From positions 310,001 through 374,000 of the forward strand of contig VTFK01000328.1 of NCBI GenBank assembly GCA_009617715.1: a stretch of 64,000 bases of DNA. The letters are read 5' to 3'. Both the position numbers and the translations under genes were made by a program. Below the pieces are notes generated by a model. That model worked only from the letters and a program-made list of their open reading frames with translations, was not told where the DNA came from and searched no databases. This DNA is from Plectrocnemia conspersa. Its lineage: Eukaryota > Arthropoda > Insecta > Trichoptera > Polycentropodidae. Positions 1 through 11,534 of the stretch are shown here, piece after piece. Numbering within the stretch: position 1 is the stretch's first letter; the number at the start of each line of letters is the position of its first letter.

Positions 1-775
1 AATAATTCACAAAAGTGTGTTTTTGCAATTAATTTTTAACCTGGTGCAATCATATTTATATTTATTTCTGTGTTGATTGTGATTTTGGTCAATAACATAA
101 TAAGCTATCAGCTAGTAATATTTATCGGTTTTTATTTTATCTTTTTTTTATCTACTTAAATTTTAAAAGGTTTTTCTCCCAAATAATAACCATCAACAAT
201 ATATTTTACTGGTTTAAGACCATATAATTTTTTAAAAATACGGTATGTTTGTAAAATTATGTGAATATTAAAAAAAGTTTTATAAAATAAAAAAAAATAA
301 AATATTATATAAATTAATAAAATTACATTAAGAAAATATTCTTTGACAGAACAACAAAGTATTTTAATAAATTTTAAAGCTATTTATTGTACCTTGAAAT
401 TATTTAACAACTAATATATGTTTCTATATATTATTTAATTGTTTTGTTAATATTAAGAGTACATATAAAAGCAATGAAGAGCAAAAAATGAGAAATATTA
501 TCAAGAGGAGATCCAACTTATTAGCCATCAGAAGGAAGAAAATTCCTGACTTGACTGACTTCTGCTTAACAAAAGGAATATCAAGAGCAAACTCAAAAGC
601 GAAATACTCCTTGTACCCCTCATCAGCTTCTCGCCATTTTCCGGTTAAAAAGTTTAGTAATGCAAGTTTTTACAATACTTATGCTTACGATCATTATAAG
701 CAAAAAAAAACTGGAACTTATTTAAGGACCTATCAGAAAAAAAAAACAAAATAAAATTTAGATTAAGTACGTGCA
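1..775. other. AT-rich sequence, no recognised gene
   Basis: Very AT-rich sequence with many homopolymer runs. An 88-codon open frame on the plus strand (488-754) has a lysine-rich, low-complexity product that I do not recognise. It has no visible splice signals or domain, and I treat it as a chance frame. Confidence 0.5.
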
Positions 776-789
776 GTGAAATCTTTTTC

Positions 790-833
790 CTTTCGCTCGC
801 TGGTATGCTAAGTATCATACCAGCGAGCGAAAG
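790..833. repeat. Perfect inverted repeat (18-bp arms)
   Basis: The arms 790-807 and 816-833 are exactly complementary (CTTTCGCTCGCTGGTATG and its reverse complement) around an 8-base spacer. They are GC-richer than the surroundings. A related word, GCGAGCGAAAG, recurs at about 878-888. The block 780-960 is a small GC-rich pocket just upstream of a LINE relic and may be part of its 5' region, but this is not established. Confidence 0.85.
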
Positions 834-1138
834 AAAATTATCTTATCTCTTACTCACTCTCGTTACTTATCACGCGTGCGAGCGAAAGGGAAAGAATCTC
901 ACCACACGCGCTTGGCAGTTGCTCATATTAAACTCACCCCGCGGTGTAGCACCCCAAGAAAAGAGAACATGAAACAAGATAACTTACTTTTACTAGTAAA
1001 GAAGCAACGAAAAAATCAATTAATACAAGACTCTCTAAAAAATAAACTGCAGCTGAAGATTTTTTTTTTTGAAAAACCTCCAAAATATCAAACAACCACA
1101 AATAAACTAAAAAATAAAAAATAAAAAATAAATAAAAA

Positions 1139-1932
1139 AGAAAAAGCTATCACATTCTCGGATTACTTAACAAAATTTTTTGAACCATTTCCAGCATCTT
1201 GACAAAAAATACATTTTTGGAAGCATTACAACTACCCTTTGAAAAAATAAAAGTTGGATAAATAAATTTTATAATTTAAAATTACCTGTCTTAAAAAAGC
1301 TTCTTAATATGATTTATAAATAGAAAAGGTGCTCAAAGAACTACCAAAAGAGTAGAAAAATAATAAAAAAAATTTTTGACGCAATAACATGACTCCAATA
1401 TTTTTCAACACAATGAAAGAGCACAGGTTATATTTATTTTAAAACGAGGAAAAGTAAAATTTGTAATGCAAACCAATAGACCAATTAATCTTTTGTCTAT
1501 TTTGTCAAGTTTGAGAAGCAACTGCTACGTAGAATAAATCCAATACTACAGAAACGAGAGATAATCTCACGCCACCAATTTAACTTTTTGCAAGAGCACG
1601 TCACAATTAAACAAATACATTGAGTGGCAAACAAGAATAATAAAAATCTACAAGAGAGAAAACACTATGTAGCTACTTTATTGGATATAAGTCAAGCTTT
1701 TTACATATGTGACATATAGGATTAAAATATAAAATGAATAAGGTTATACTTTGTATCTAAGCGATAGGTATTTAATAATGAAATACGAAGATAAAAAATC
1801 TTCCGTTATTCAAAAAAAATCTAGAGTACCTTAGGGCAGTGAACTAGGGCCAGTACTGTACTTATATATATACAGCAGACTTGCCAACTACAAACAGGTC
1901 TACCTGTGCAACCTTTGCTATCTACACAAACA
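1139..1932 (+). mobile_element. Decayed Jockey-clade LINE, reverse-transcriptase part
   Basis: Plus-strand translation in shifting frames gives a non-LTR reverse transcriptase in the expected order. ITFSDYLTKFFEPFP comes first (about 1141), then a LKKAS-YDL-like GPD/GYD block with VLKELPK (about 1290-1345). NRPINLLSILSSL (about 1470-1510) matches the family's NYRPISLLPVLSKLFEKL. RRINPILQKREIISRHQF follows (1525-1580), and LYTADLPTT (about 1868-1890) corresponds to the stretch just before the catalytic YADD box. Several in-frame stops and frameshifts break it, and the catalytic box is not intact. It is a dead partial copy. Upstream, 900-1135 may be further 5' relic, but I see no diagnostic motif. 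Confidence 0.8.
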
Positions 1933-4006
1933 TAATTGTTTTCTAGTTATTTTGAATAGTCGCTGATAAGCGATTTATCTACGTGAAATTAAATGATAAG
2001 AGTTAAGCTGAATGTAAGGATGTAAAGATAAATTGCAAAAAAATATACAAAGTATGAGTAGGAGTAACTAAATTTGCTGTAATATATTTTTTAACAATTA
2101 TCCAGCGGTAATTACAGTTTAAATTACTAAATTTGCTGTAATTTTTTTTTAACAATTATATAGCGGTAATTACAGTTTTAAATTATTATTAATTACGTGT
2201 AATTTGAAACTTAACATAGCAATTAAAAATAACAGTTAAATTTTATTGAAATGTGCGTATTAAATATCTTATAGAGGCTATAAAATATATAAAAGACCCA
2301 TCAAATCATTATTGTGTCGTTATTTAGAAATGCTTTAATTGAATAGGCCACGTTTTCGCTGATTTTTGAGTTGAAACAAAGAGCCTTAAAAATAAATATA
2401 TCTCAATGCAATGGGCCTTAAAATATTATATAATATACATTTTTGTACAAAATTTATTGTCGGGCGTAAATTTTATATATAACTAAACGAAAGTTACGAC
2501 CGATGAAAAAGAATTTCATTAATATATTGAATATTTCTTTGGCAATAAACGATAAATAACAATATATCCTTATGGTACTAGAATATAAATCTAAATGAAA
2601 ATAATATTAGGGTTAGTTCATTATGTATTTTTAGTTGTGCTTCGGCAGAGATAATAAACTGTAATATATACATAGTATATATCCAAAAAATATTAAAAAT
2701 AAAGTGTTTTTAGTTCATAAATATATTTATTTTAGCGCTTTTAATTAAATGAATTTATTGCTGCTTAAGCTATATAAATATATCTAAAGAATATTTCATA
2801 CTATACTAATTCGTTTTTGGTGTTTCAACAGAAAAATATAGAGATTCCCAACAGAAATACAATACTCTCATTTAAAGTAGCTCAATTTCGTGCCAAACCT
2901 TTGCGAAGCGTTAATTTAGACAATTAAATTTGCAAACTCAGTTATTTGAGTGGGATGATTTTCCTCAATCAAGGAACAACTAACTCCGAAATTATTCCTT
3001 TTGCGCATAGAAATCGAGTTTAAAATTAAGAAACAAATTTCCCACTAAATTAACTACAGTGTATTAACGATTAATTGTCGATTTCTTTGCTTTATACTTA
3101 AAAAAAAAATATATGTTTTTATATATAAATTAGTAAAAATCAATAGCTGTCATCGATAAATTACGAGCATATATCCCTTCTAACATAATTTATATTAATA
3201 TATGTCTCTTTAATTAAAACGGATTATGTGACTTAGACGATTCAATTACCAGTGTTCAATTTCAGAGGTGAAATTATTACTATACCATTACTCAATACAC
3301 TAATTATTTAAACATATATTAGTATTAACTGGTTTTGAAACGTGAATTTTGAACATATATTTATACCAAAATAATATTAACCTATAAGACATTGCGTTTA
3401 GCAACATATATTTTTCGATAAATTAATGTACAAAATTAATTATTCATAAAATAAGGCAAATACCAGCAGTATGTTCTCTAAAATTTTTTGCATGCGTAAT
3501 GTTTATATCCATGGCTTCCTAATTTATAGATTTTGTTGTCCGCCATTTTTCAGTGAAACAAACAATTACGACAGGGTGGCGAGTTTTTAAATTAAAACAG
3601 AGAAGAGAAACTAAAAACAGAATACAAAAGACCGTTTTGAGAGTAAATCTAAGTGCACGCGTTAGTTCTTCTAAACACGACAAATATTTTAATCATGTGT
3701 ACCTTGTAACCGAAGCTGTCAAAATATTTTACCCGGTAGTGTCCCATTCTAACAAAGAAACACATTTATTCATAGATCCCTTTCATTTTAAACAAAAAAA
3801 AATGGGTTAAATAATGAGCCCATCAATCTGAATAATAAAATAAATATGTAATTAAATACATTTGCTAGCCCCGATTTTTTTTTTGGTATTTTAATTAAAA
3901 TAAAAAATCACTTTTAAATCATTAAAAATATTTTTTTTTTGTATGGATGTAACTTTTCCGACCTCAAATTGTTTAATTCCATTAGCATATCACGGTTTAG
4001 ATTTAA
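1933..4006. other. AT-rich sequence without recognised gene
   Basis: Intron-like or intergenic sequence. A plus-strand frame of 85 codons at 3553-3810 has no recognised domain, and its last part is poly-lysine from an A run. A short tandem duplication near 2067-2184 is listed separately. Confidence 0.5.
2067..2184. repeat. Tandem duplication, about 59 bp x 2
   Basis: The segment starting ACTAAATTTGCTGTAA at 2067 is repeated starting at 2126. Both units also share AACAATTAT, AGCGGTAATTACAGTTT and AAATTA. They differ by a few substitutions and a small indel in the T run. Confidence 0.85.
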
Positions 4007-4488
4007 ACCTTTGAGTGATATCGCCGTCCATGTACGTCGGTCGATCTTTCACTGTTTTAAGATACCCCAGATACATATATAACTAAAGAAAAAATAAATA
4101 AAAAATATTCAATAAATATATTTATTTATAATTTTTTTAAATTTAAATAAATGTGAATGATTTCTATAAAAAAAAAATACAAAATAAATAAATTAAAGAG
4201 TATAAAATAAAGGATCATACCAAAAAATATTGACAGCTTCTGAATTTATATTAAAAAAATCCACAAAGACTGAATAATATATTGTAAAAAAAAATATGTA
4301 AAATAAATTATAAAAACATACTAACACAAAAAGTAGTATAATAAATTAAAGCAATAATTTATTATATATAATAATAATTAATAAAAAACTACAGAAATAA
4401 TTATGGAAAATACATATAATTAACTCATTACTAGGTGTAAACTAACAACTTAATAAATGTGTATGAATTAACTCATTACTCGAAAGGT
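4007..4488. mobile_element. Degenerate piggyBac-type MITE, copy 1
   Basis: This is a diverged relative of the better copy at 37179-37685. The left end reads ACCTTTGAGTGATATCGCCG next to TTAA (4003-4006). The right end, read inward, is CCTTTCGAGTAATGAGTTAA. Between them are AT-rich stretches alignable with the second copy, such as AATGATTTCTATAAA and CAGAAATAATTATGGAAAA. The right TTAA is mutated, and a local duplication (ATTAACTCATTACT at about 4420 and 4467) lengthens the right end. There is no coding capacity, so it would have depended on a piggyBac transposase in trans. Confidence 0.7.
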
Positions 4489-6097
4489 CCAAATATACCG
4501 ATAGCCAACTTTTCACATAGTCTGCAATCTAAATTTTTTAGGTTGTTTAGGAAGTATTGCATAAATTAAAATAAATATTAGTCGGAAAGAGCAATGGATG
4601 AGATAAAATCATCCAGCTAAGTCCTTTCAATTTATTTAGTGGAAATTTTGCCACATGTTGGACATCGTCGTGATGTAAAACTATTTGATGTTGATTGAAA
4701 ATTGCAGATATTTTTTTTACTTTTTCATAAAAATTATAAAATTTATCACAATAAAACCTTGCCATTATTTAGGAGCTTGCAATCTTAGCATATACACAAA
4801 ATAACGTTTTTTACAGTGAGTTTTCAACTTGACCTTTGGATAACTATTGTCTTCTACAATGATTGTTGTCGTACAACATTTATTTATCTTCCTTGGTTTT
4901 AATTACAGATTGTGGAGTTAAGTTGTGCATCAACACGATTTAACGAAAACAATTCTTTAGTATCAACGGCCAAAGCACGACTGACTGTTAAAACTTAAGA
5001 AAAAAACACTGGTATTAACTGTGATATATTTATAGTTTCAAGCAAATCGTTTTGAAGAACTTTACAAGTGATATAATGATATGTAAAATTAGTTTTTTAT
5101 CAATGCACAGTTAAATTAAATTTCAGTTGCATATCCGTTTAAGCTTCCAGTTAAATTTAACTAAGTTTTCAACGTTGAGCCAGACGTCAAACACTAGCGA
5201 TTTATTTTTTGTTAGTATTTTTTTCACATGTATTTTGTTTCAAAGTCACGCAAATTTTATTTTTAACCAACGAGAAAACAATTTTTCGTCCACTTTAAAT
5301 ATTTTTTGTATATATTTTCATCGAGCTCCATTTGTCCACGTCGCTCTTGATACGCCGCATACGCATCCGCGATTAGTTTAATACGATAAAATATGTTCGT
5401 GTAATTTGTAGAGCCGACTCCACAAAGCCCTGTCAAATGTTTTGACTAATAAATAAAAAAATTAAAAAATCGCACAAAATTAACAACGTTAAATAAATAA
5501 ACAAACATGTGTAAAGTATTAGACGGCTCGTGTCTTTATTATTGAAATAAAATAATAAGGTTCTCTGACATTTCTCTTTGCTTTTATATTCACGCTCGAA
5601 TGATAAAACGCTTAAAAATATAAGCCTCTATTGTTATATTAGAATGAAAAGGAACGAGTTTCAAAAAAGTTGTCAAAATTAAGATTTAATACTAGAATTT
5701 GTAATGTGTCGAATATATTTTTTTAAGCAAAGTGGTACAAGGTATAAATATGCTGCACATCGATTGTTATCTGTTAAATGTAACCATTGCCAAGTTATGC
5801 TAATTAAAAAAAAATCTGCACAGGCAAAACATATGTATTATTTTAATGCAGAAGTATAATATATTTTAATAAGACTAGTAACACTAATGGTCTCCAAAAA
5901 TAAATGTTTTACACTGCACCAGTTTAATTATTGAATAGAAAAATATAACGACTATCGATGCATATATTCCGAATATTTTTAATTTATTTATTTCATATTC
6001 TAAAGATTTATTGCATTTTTTTTATAAAAGTAAACAGGTGACAATCTTAAATCACCTTTTTTCTTTCCTTAGAAATTCTATTCTATCCTAATTTTTA

Positions 6098-6298
6098 TTG
6101 CATAAGATTCATTGTTTATGTGATCGAGGTGAACTATTTTCATATTCGGAAATTGGCACGCGAGATGAAGAAAGCTTATATCTTTCGCATTATCCTAATA
6201 TTCAAGGGCATACGACGTACCCAACTCTTGCAATGTCTTACCATGATCGAAGTAAAATTAGACTTATTTATACGCAGATGTGTATAGAACGATATTAA
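6098..6298 (+). other. Unidentified short coding-like frame
   Basis: An open frame of about 66 codons stands out from its neighbours by balanced amino-acid composition: Cys, His, Asp, Glu, Gly, Arg and Tyr rather than Lys/Asn/Phe runs. It includes the stretch YSEIGTRDEESLYLSHYP. A pyrimidine tract ending in CCTTAG lies at about 6052-6071, but in the reading frame a TAA follows at 6089 and there is no ATG start. I do not recognise the product. It could be a fragment of a mobile-element protein, a retropseudogene piece, or chance. Confidence 0.25.
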
Positions 6299-6492
6299 AG
6301 TAATTAATTTGATAATGGTTTTAAACTTTAAAATATAGATTTCTGAATAGTTTAAATGTTCGTAGAATATGCATCAGAATAATGAGAGAAAAGTAACAAT
6401 ATTATTCATTTTTATTTAATGCATATTTATATACAAATAATCACATATTATTTTCTAAAATACAACAATCAGATCTATTAATTATTTTTATT

Positions 6493-6573
6493 GGCTTATA
6501 ATCTGCATGAAATTTATAATATAAGTCTGTAAATATTATCTGAAAAGACCTGTGTTCGAATCCGATATAAGCC
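6493..6573 (+). other. tRNA-like or SINE-head relic
   Basis: GGCTTATA at 6493-6500 pairs perfectly with TATAAGCC at 6566-6573. GTTCGAATCC (6554-6563), resembling a B-box and T-loop, precedes the 3' arm, and a run of 10 T follows directly as a pol III terminator would. The T stem pairs poorly, there is no convincing A box, and the anticodon region has a 7-bp stem with a 10-nt loop. It is not a functional tRNA gene by eye. A decayed tRNA or tRNA-derived SINE is possible. Confidence 0.3.
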
Positions 6574-7439
6574 TTTTTTTTTTATTTATATTATGTCTAG
6601 ATCAGAAGTCATAAAAATATCATAAATATAATTTTGATCAATCATCAAAGATTAGTTTATCTAAGATTTTCTTATTATCACGGATAAAAATGGTGACAAT
6701 TATTTATAAAAGAGCAAAATTGTTATTATATCAAATAAAAATAAGTGCATAAAAATATTATATATGTATAAACTCGTGTTTGTCTTTCTCACAAACAAAT
6801 AATGAGAAACTATAGATATTCCCGTTTCATTATCAAATTAAAATCTCACAGATTAAATCATTTGATAAGTGAAAAATAACATGTATTTTAATCGTCACAG
6901 TCAAGTTATTATTTTTATGGAATTGACAAAAAAAATAATGTTCTAAATGCTCTTTTTAAAAAATATCAAGAGCTCTCCACTGCTCACTGGTTAAGCAAAT
7001 ACTCAATTCAAAGTAAATAGAAAGTATCTTTAATACAATGAAGTAGTTTGAAAACAGTTTAAAGGGAGGAAAAATCAGTGTCACATAAGTACGGTAAACT
7101 TTTGTGTCAACCTTACACACATAAATATATTTATTACATTGAAATAAATTCATCTTAATATACAATACTAATAAAACATAATTCAGAATAATTATTAGGT
7201 TTAGTAATGTGTTATTTACCATAAAGAAAAGCACTAATTATTTGTGGTAACTAATTCCTTACTATAACATACAATAATTATTATTTCATATAGTTGCTAA
7301 TAAGATTCTATTTTTTTTTAATTTAATATATTTTGTTACTAATCTAACAAATATGATTTGACAGGTTTCTCCACTGTGGTATGATTTCTATTATAAAAAA
7401 ATAAAGACCAATATTAGTGCACACCTAAAATATATTACC

Positions 7440-8040
7440 ACCATCCCACATATTTTTTCAAGCTCTCATCATCGCGCGATGCGCCAAGCAAGTCAAGCGC
7501 TGACTTTCTGGCCGTATCGCGCAATAATAAGGGACGCGATCACTACTCTCTAGGGCAATTTAAAGCTCGCAGCTGAAAGTCCCCGAGCATTGACAGATTG
7601 TAGACACCGCCTTTTAATTCTTTCAGAATATGTTTTATTAAGTACACGCTACGCCGATAATACAATGGATTGTATTCCAACGCTTCTAGGTAATAGGAAA
7701 TAAATATGGATACGACCTATACTTATTTTTGTGAGGATATCTAAAAAAATATTTTTATTTTCTCTAAGAACAACGAGTGCTTTGATTCTTTTGAATTCTA
7801 ACGGACAATAAAGTAATTTTTAAAAACGCTACGAACTAACGTATCGTACAGAATTCGAATTGGCAATAAATGAATAAAGTGACACGCGCTCCGCATAACG
7901 AAATCGAGAATCCTTAAGGTTTTATCATATTTTAGTGCATATAAAAGCTCGAATGTTATTCCAAAGTAAGCAAAAATACTTTCGTCGAGGACCTTCTTGG
8001 CAAGGGGATATGGAAAATGTGACAACGTGACACTTGGCGT
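7440..8040 (-). mobile_element. Jockey-clade LINE, C-terminal part (duplication copy A)
   Basis: Minus-strand translation gives the thumb and C-terminal region that follows the reverse transcriptase in Jockey-type LINEs. NAKCHVVTFS comes first (about 8020-8040). RILDFVMRSACHFIHLLPI and ILYDTLVRSVF follow (7830-7915). Then LIKHILKELKGGVYNLSMLG and LRALNCPRE give the tail (about 7550-7640). It contains stops and frameshifts. The part below 7622 exists only here, because the tandem duplication starts inside this relic. The same family's reverse transcriptase lies at 10190-10980 on the same strand, so the two are probably one element split by later insertions. Confidence 0.75.
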
Positions 8041-8879
8041 TGCTGAAAGATAGTCGATTGTCGATCGACCAAATTTATTTTGCCTGCCAAGAAAATATAT
8101 TATTTATACTATTATTTCGAAACAATTATTTTGTTTTGACAGTATTCTAAGACATCAATCTAAGCTTATTATTTTTTTACATTACCCAATTAAGACAGAC
8201 GCTAAAGTTTTACTGTCGGTATCATGCAACTATACTACAACCATGAAAATCTGCCACAGAAAAAATCGTGAAAAAATAAATAAAAATCCAGAAGCACGTG
8301 AAAAACGGTTTCACAATCATCTGTCTACGTCAAGGCGATCCAGCTTCTTAATAAGACTAAAAAGGACAAAACTATTTGTATTAATCTAGTAACAAAACTA
8401 AATTAGTGTAAGTAAACATGGAGACATGAGTAAAGTGACCTTTTTATTATAAACTAAGAGATAATATTTAGTGAAATCAGTTTTTGTTACAACTTTTTAA
8501 TCTATACGCTAGATAGTAGAAATAGAGTAACGTTTTTTTTCTTAAAGTTTGTACGATTTGGCCTTTTTACAGAAACTCATATACAATATAAATAAATTTA
8601 TTGAAAATAGTTACAAAAAATATTTTATACTGTGTTAGTAAAACTGATTAAAACTTTAAGTACAATGCAGCATTATAATGGCATATGTAAAAATTAATGT
8701 ATCATTGATAATTTTAAAATAAACATTTGGCCTAATATTTTTTTTACAAAAAATCTGTGTAATTATATTAGTATAATATTATTCTAATAATATATAAGTA
8801 AATCTAATCATTTTCAATTAAAAACATATAAACATAGAGTACCTAATACATAAATTTATCAATACTAATTAGTTAGGTA

Positions 8880-9260
8880 ACATAACAACATCGGATCATC
8901 TTCCCATGCCAAAAATTATCCCGAAATATACCTCACAACAAACCCTACCTATACCACAACGATAACCTTTATTTTATTATATCATCTTCCACGCCGAAGC
9001 CGTTGAATATCGCGTTTCATTTTATTGTAATTAATTTGCGTGCACGTATAACAATATGCATACGTGTGATGTGCCTACATCCATATTACATCCCTTACTC
9101 GCAGAGGGCTTATTACTTTATTAAGGCACGCTTTTTCCTACGGGACACCCTGATTAAATCCAACGGGAACCCACCATCGCGTCGCTATACACGTGCCATA
9201 GATGACACGTGACACGTAAACGTCGCGTGATTTTTCATTCACGTAAAAGTGTGACCCGAC
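8880..9260. other. GC-richer block within duplication copy A
   Basis: A block of distinctly higher GC inside AT-rich sequence, present in both duplication copies. It contains a TAATTAATTTGCGTGCACG stretch and ACACGTG-type words around 9190-9215. It has no coding frame that I recognise. It lies in the DNA separating two halves of a Jockey relic, so it may belong to an inserted mobile element and need not be host regulatory sequence. Confidence 0.4.
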
Positions 9261-9609
9261 TCTATACAAAAAAATACATCTAATCTTTTTAATAACACTG
9301 TAAATACTTTTTTTATATTACCATATATATACATGGCTTCTATAAATATATAAAATTGACGATATATTTTTATATAATATCACAATAACAACAAAATATA
9401 TATTGCAGTATTCCTAAATCATTTTTTTTTGTAAGCCTTGACCGTTAATCTGTTTTGGTGCACATTTGAGAAGAAGTATGTGATTTATTAGATATGCGTA
9501 AATGACGAAGATAGTTTAAAAAAAAAATAACAATAAATGTGAGAGACAAGCAAATATATACGATGATGATTTAGCTGCAGAAATAAAATAAAATTCTACC
9601 TAAACTATT

Positions 9610-10115
9610 CATAAGCTGGCTGAGCAACTAAACCACTCTGATTTAACATAGTGAGCATAGACACATTAAAAATATTAGGAAGGCTTGGAGACAATGTGTA
9701 TGGGTTCCACATGAATTGAGTAAAGAAAACAAGTTTGCGCGTATTTTCATATGCCAAGAGCTTCTGGATCTTAAAGCTGATTGCTTTTTCTTGAGCATTT
9801 GACAATCAGAGATAAGAAATGGGTGTTTTACGACAAAAATCGTCGTGGAAAACAATGGTTATATAAAACTTCACCGTAAAAAAAAGTTATTTGGTTTGCA
9901 TGATGAGATTGCAGACGGATTGAATAGTACCGAAAAAATATTTCATCCATCTTATACTCCAGACCTTGCTCCTTTCAACTACCATTTACTTAAAAATCAA
10001 AATACAGACCATGTATATTTTGCATCAAAGCCCTATTCTTTTTGTGCTAATGGAATTGAAAAAACGACAGAAAAGTAAAACAAGGTGGCTGGAAAAAACT
10101 ATATTTTAAATTAAT
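9610..10115 (+). pseudogene. mariner-family transposase relic (copy A)
   Basis: Plus-strand translation across frameshifts gives recognisable mariner blocks in order. LAEQLN and VSIDTLKILGRLG are the end of the helix-turn-helix region (9616-9695). WVPHELSKENKFARIFICQ follows (about 9700-9765), where WVPHEL is diagnostic. KKWVFYDKNRRGKQWLYKTSP covers the second catalytic region, equivalent to DEKWVLYDN (9815-9875). HPSYTPDLAPFNYHLLK spans the final D34D aspartate (9945-9995), and GIEKTTEK lies near the C-terminus. The usual transposase is about 345 residues. Here the N-terminal third is not recognisable and the frame is broken. Inverted terminal repeats were not identified. It is inactive. Confidence 0.85.
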
Positions 10116-10189
10116 AAAATTAAAATAAACATCTAATGGTGATGACCTAATACTTGTTATTTTCATTATGTAATTGATGAAAAAAAATA

Positions 10190-10980
10190 TTGCCTGAATA
10201 TATTTCTTATAATTATTGAATTTCATTTGGAATAGACCATATTTAATAAATGATTTGAAGATGTATAAGATTAGTGACAATGAAATGACGCAAACGAAAA
10301 CCGTGTTTTTTGTGATTAAAGCTTGCCAATAATTATTTTAGATATACTTATGAAAAATTATTAGGAACATATTTTCAGGTGCCAAAAGAACGGCGACGGG
10401 TCTTAAGTTCTTTTGTTCGCAATTTTTTACAATATTTTTTGATGGCTTTGAAATTGAAAATGTTTTAGAAATAAGCAAGATTGACTCGTAAATCGGTAAT
10501 CAAATGCGGTCATGTAAAGCTACGCGATTTGAGCTTCTCAAAACAGTACTTCAAGTCGAAAATGTCGAATTTTATAGCTTATATGAATTGTGCTGTCAGA
10601 GGAGCCGAAGATAAATAATCATAAACGTAGTAAAAAGCGACGTCTTTATAGCTGTCAAAGGATTTTCCATCGCTATGCATCACTGTCGGTGTGGATTGTG
10701 CGCACCGCTTAGAGCCGATGAATCTCCGAAACCTTCCGGGATCACTGATAAGAGAATTTTTGAAATACCTAAGGTAATCTCAGTGGCAAGAGATCATCAT
10801 GCGTTTAGCTTGTGCCCGCAAGGCACGAAACTCGATTAAATTTAGCGGTATTTTCGATTCTCTCAAAAAATTCTAAAAAGCGTATTTATTTTTGTTATCA
10901 CAATTTTGTTTTATCCGCGCTATTGTCAAACACACCGTAGATTTCGTCATAGAGAGCGGTAAGGGTTGTATCAATGTCAT
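10190..10980 (-). pseudogene. Jockey-type LINE, linker and reverse-transcriptase start (copy A)
   Basis: Read on the minus strand from 10980 downwards. ALYDEIYGVFDNS lies at the end of the endonuclease-RT linker. FRALRAQAKRMM, a stop, DYLRYFKNSL and then DPGRFRRFIGSKR and TPTVMHSDGKSF are the classic linker motifs (DPRKFWKFINSKR..IPT.M..DGK). FDLKYCFEKLKSRS leads into the reverse transcriptase, and LRPVAVLLAPENMF (about 10380-10420) corresponds to NYRPVAVL. SLIT-like and HGF-like positions follow. The catalytic YADD part is absent here, and the C-terminal region resumes at 8040. The split is explained by later insertions, including the mariner relic in the opposite orientation. Confidence 0.8.
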
Positions 10981-11201
10981 TCTACTAGTAGACTAGCGCC
11001 CAATTTTATGATCATAATTTATATTTTTAAATTAATAAGAAATAAATTTCACCTACTAATTGGCAAAAGTCAATATGTTTTGTAAGAATATCTAAGATAC
11101 GAAGTTTACGATAATATTTAAGCCAACTGTAAATCAATATCCATGTAAAAAACTGACAGGATTTCACGCGTGATGTGTCGTCGTTTTCCAAGATTTACAT
11201 A

Positions 11202-11527
11202 TAGTCCAGTCAAATAAGGGTTTAACTCGAATGAAAGATAACAAGCTGAAATTTTGCATAGACCTTTGTTTTTTGGCGTTCTAAAGATAGGGGTGAAAAG
11301 TCTCATAAGATATCGTGTCCGTCTGCTAATCAAGATATTAAAGGTCAAAGGTCATAAAAAATCATTTTTTTGCAAATATCTCGCCTCCCTTTGCGTCGCA
11401 TGTCATTAGATGTTTCAATAAAACTTATAGAAAATAAAATTTTCTACAAGTTTGTTTTAAATTATTACTTCGTATGGTTAATGGTTTTCGAGATATAAGC
11501 GGGAGTGGGAAGCGCGCATCCGTTTGC
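11202..11527. repeat. Left long terminal inverted repeat of the TFDQPL element (copy A)
   Basis: This is near-identical to 16270-16590 and inverted relative to 18301-18631. It begins TAGTCCAGTCAAATAAGG and contains the direct repeat AGGTCA-A-AGGTCA at 11342-11354. The partner right terminus is missing for copy A, because the duplication ends before it. Confidence 0.85.
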
Positions 11528-11534
11528 TATTAGG

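Larger units (their letters stand above)
4489..7439. other. AT-rich sequence, no recognised gene apart from listed items
   Basis: Mostly AT-rich DNA. Open frames at 4547-4765 (-), 5127-5381 (+) and 6956-7234 (-) have hydrophobic, low-complexity products with no domain I recognise. A coding-looking frame at 6098-6298 and a tRNA-like relic at 6493-6573 are listed separately. Confidence 0.5.

Noticed and set aside
9605..9855. Minus-strand open frames over the mariner relics (9605-9855, 14672-14922) as genes
   Set aside because: They are antisense shadows of the plus-strand mariner transposase relic.
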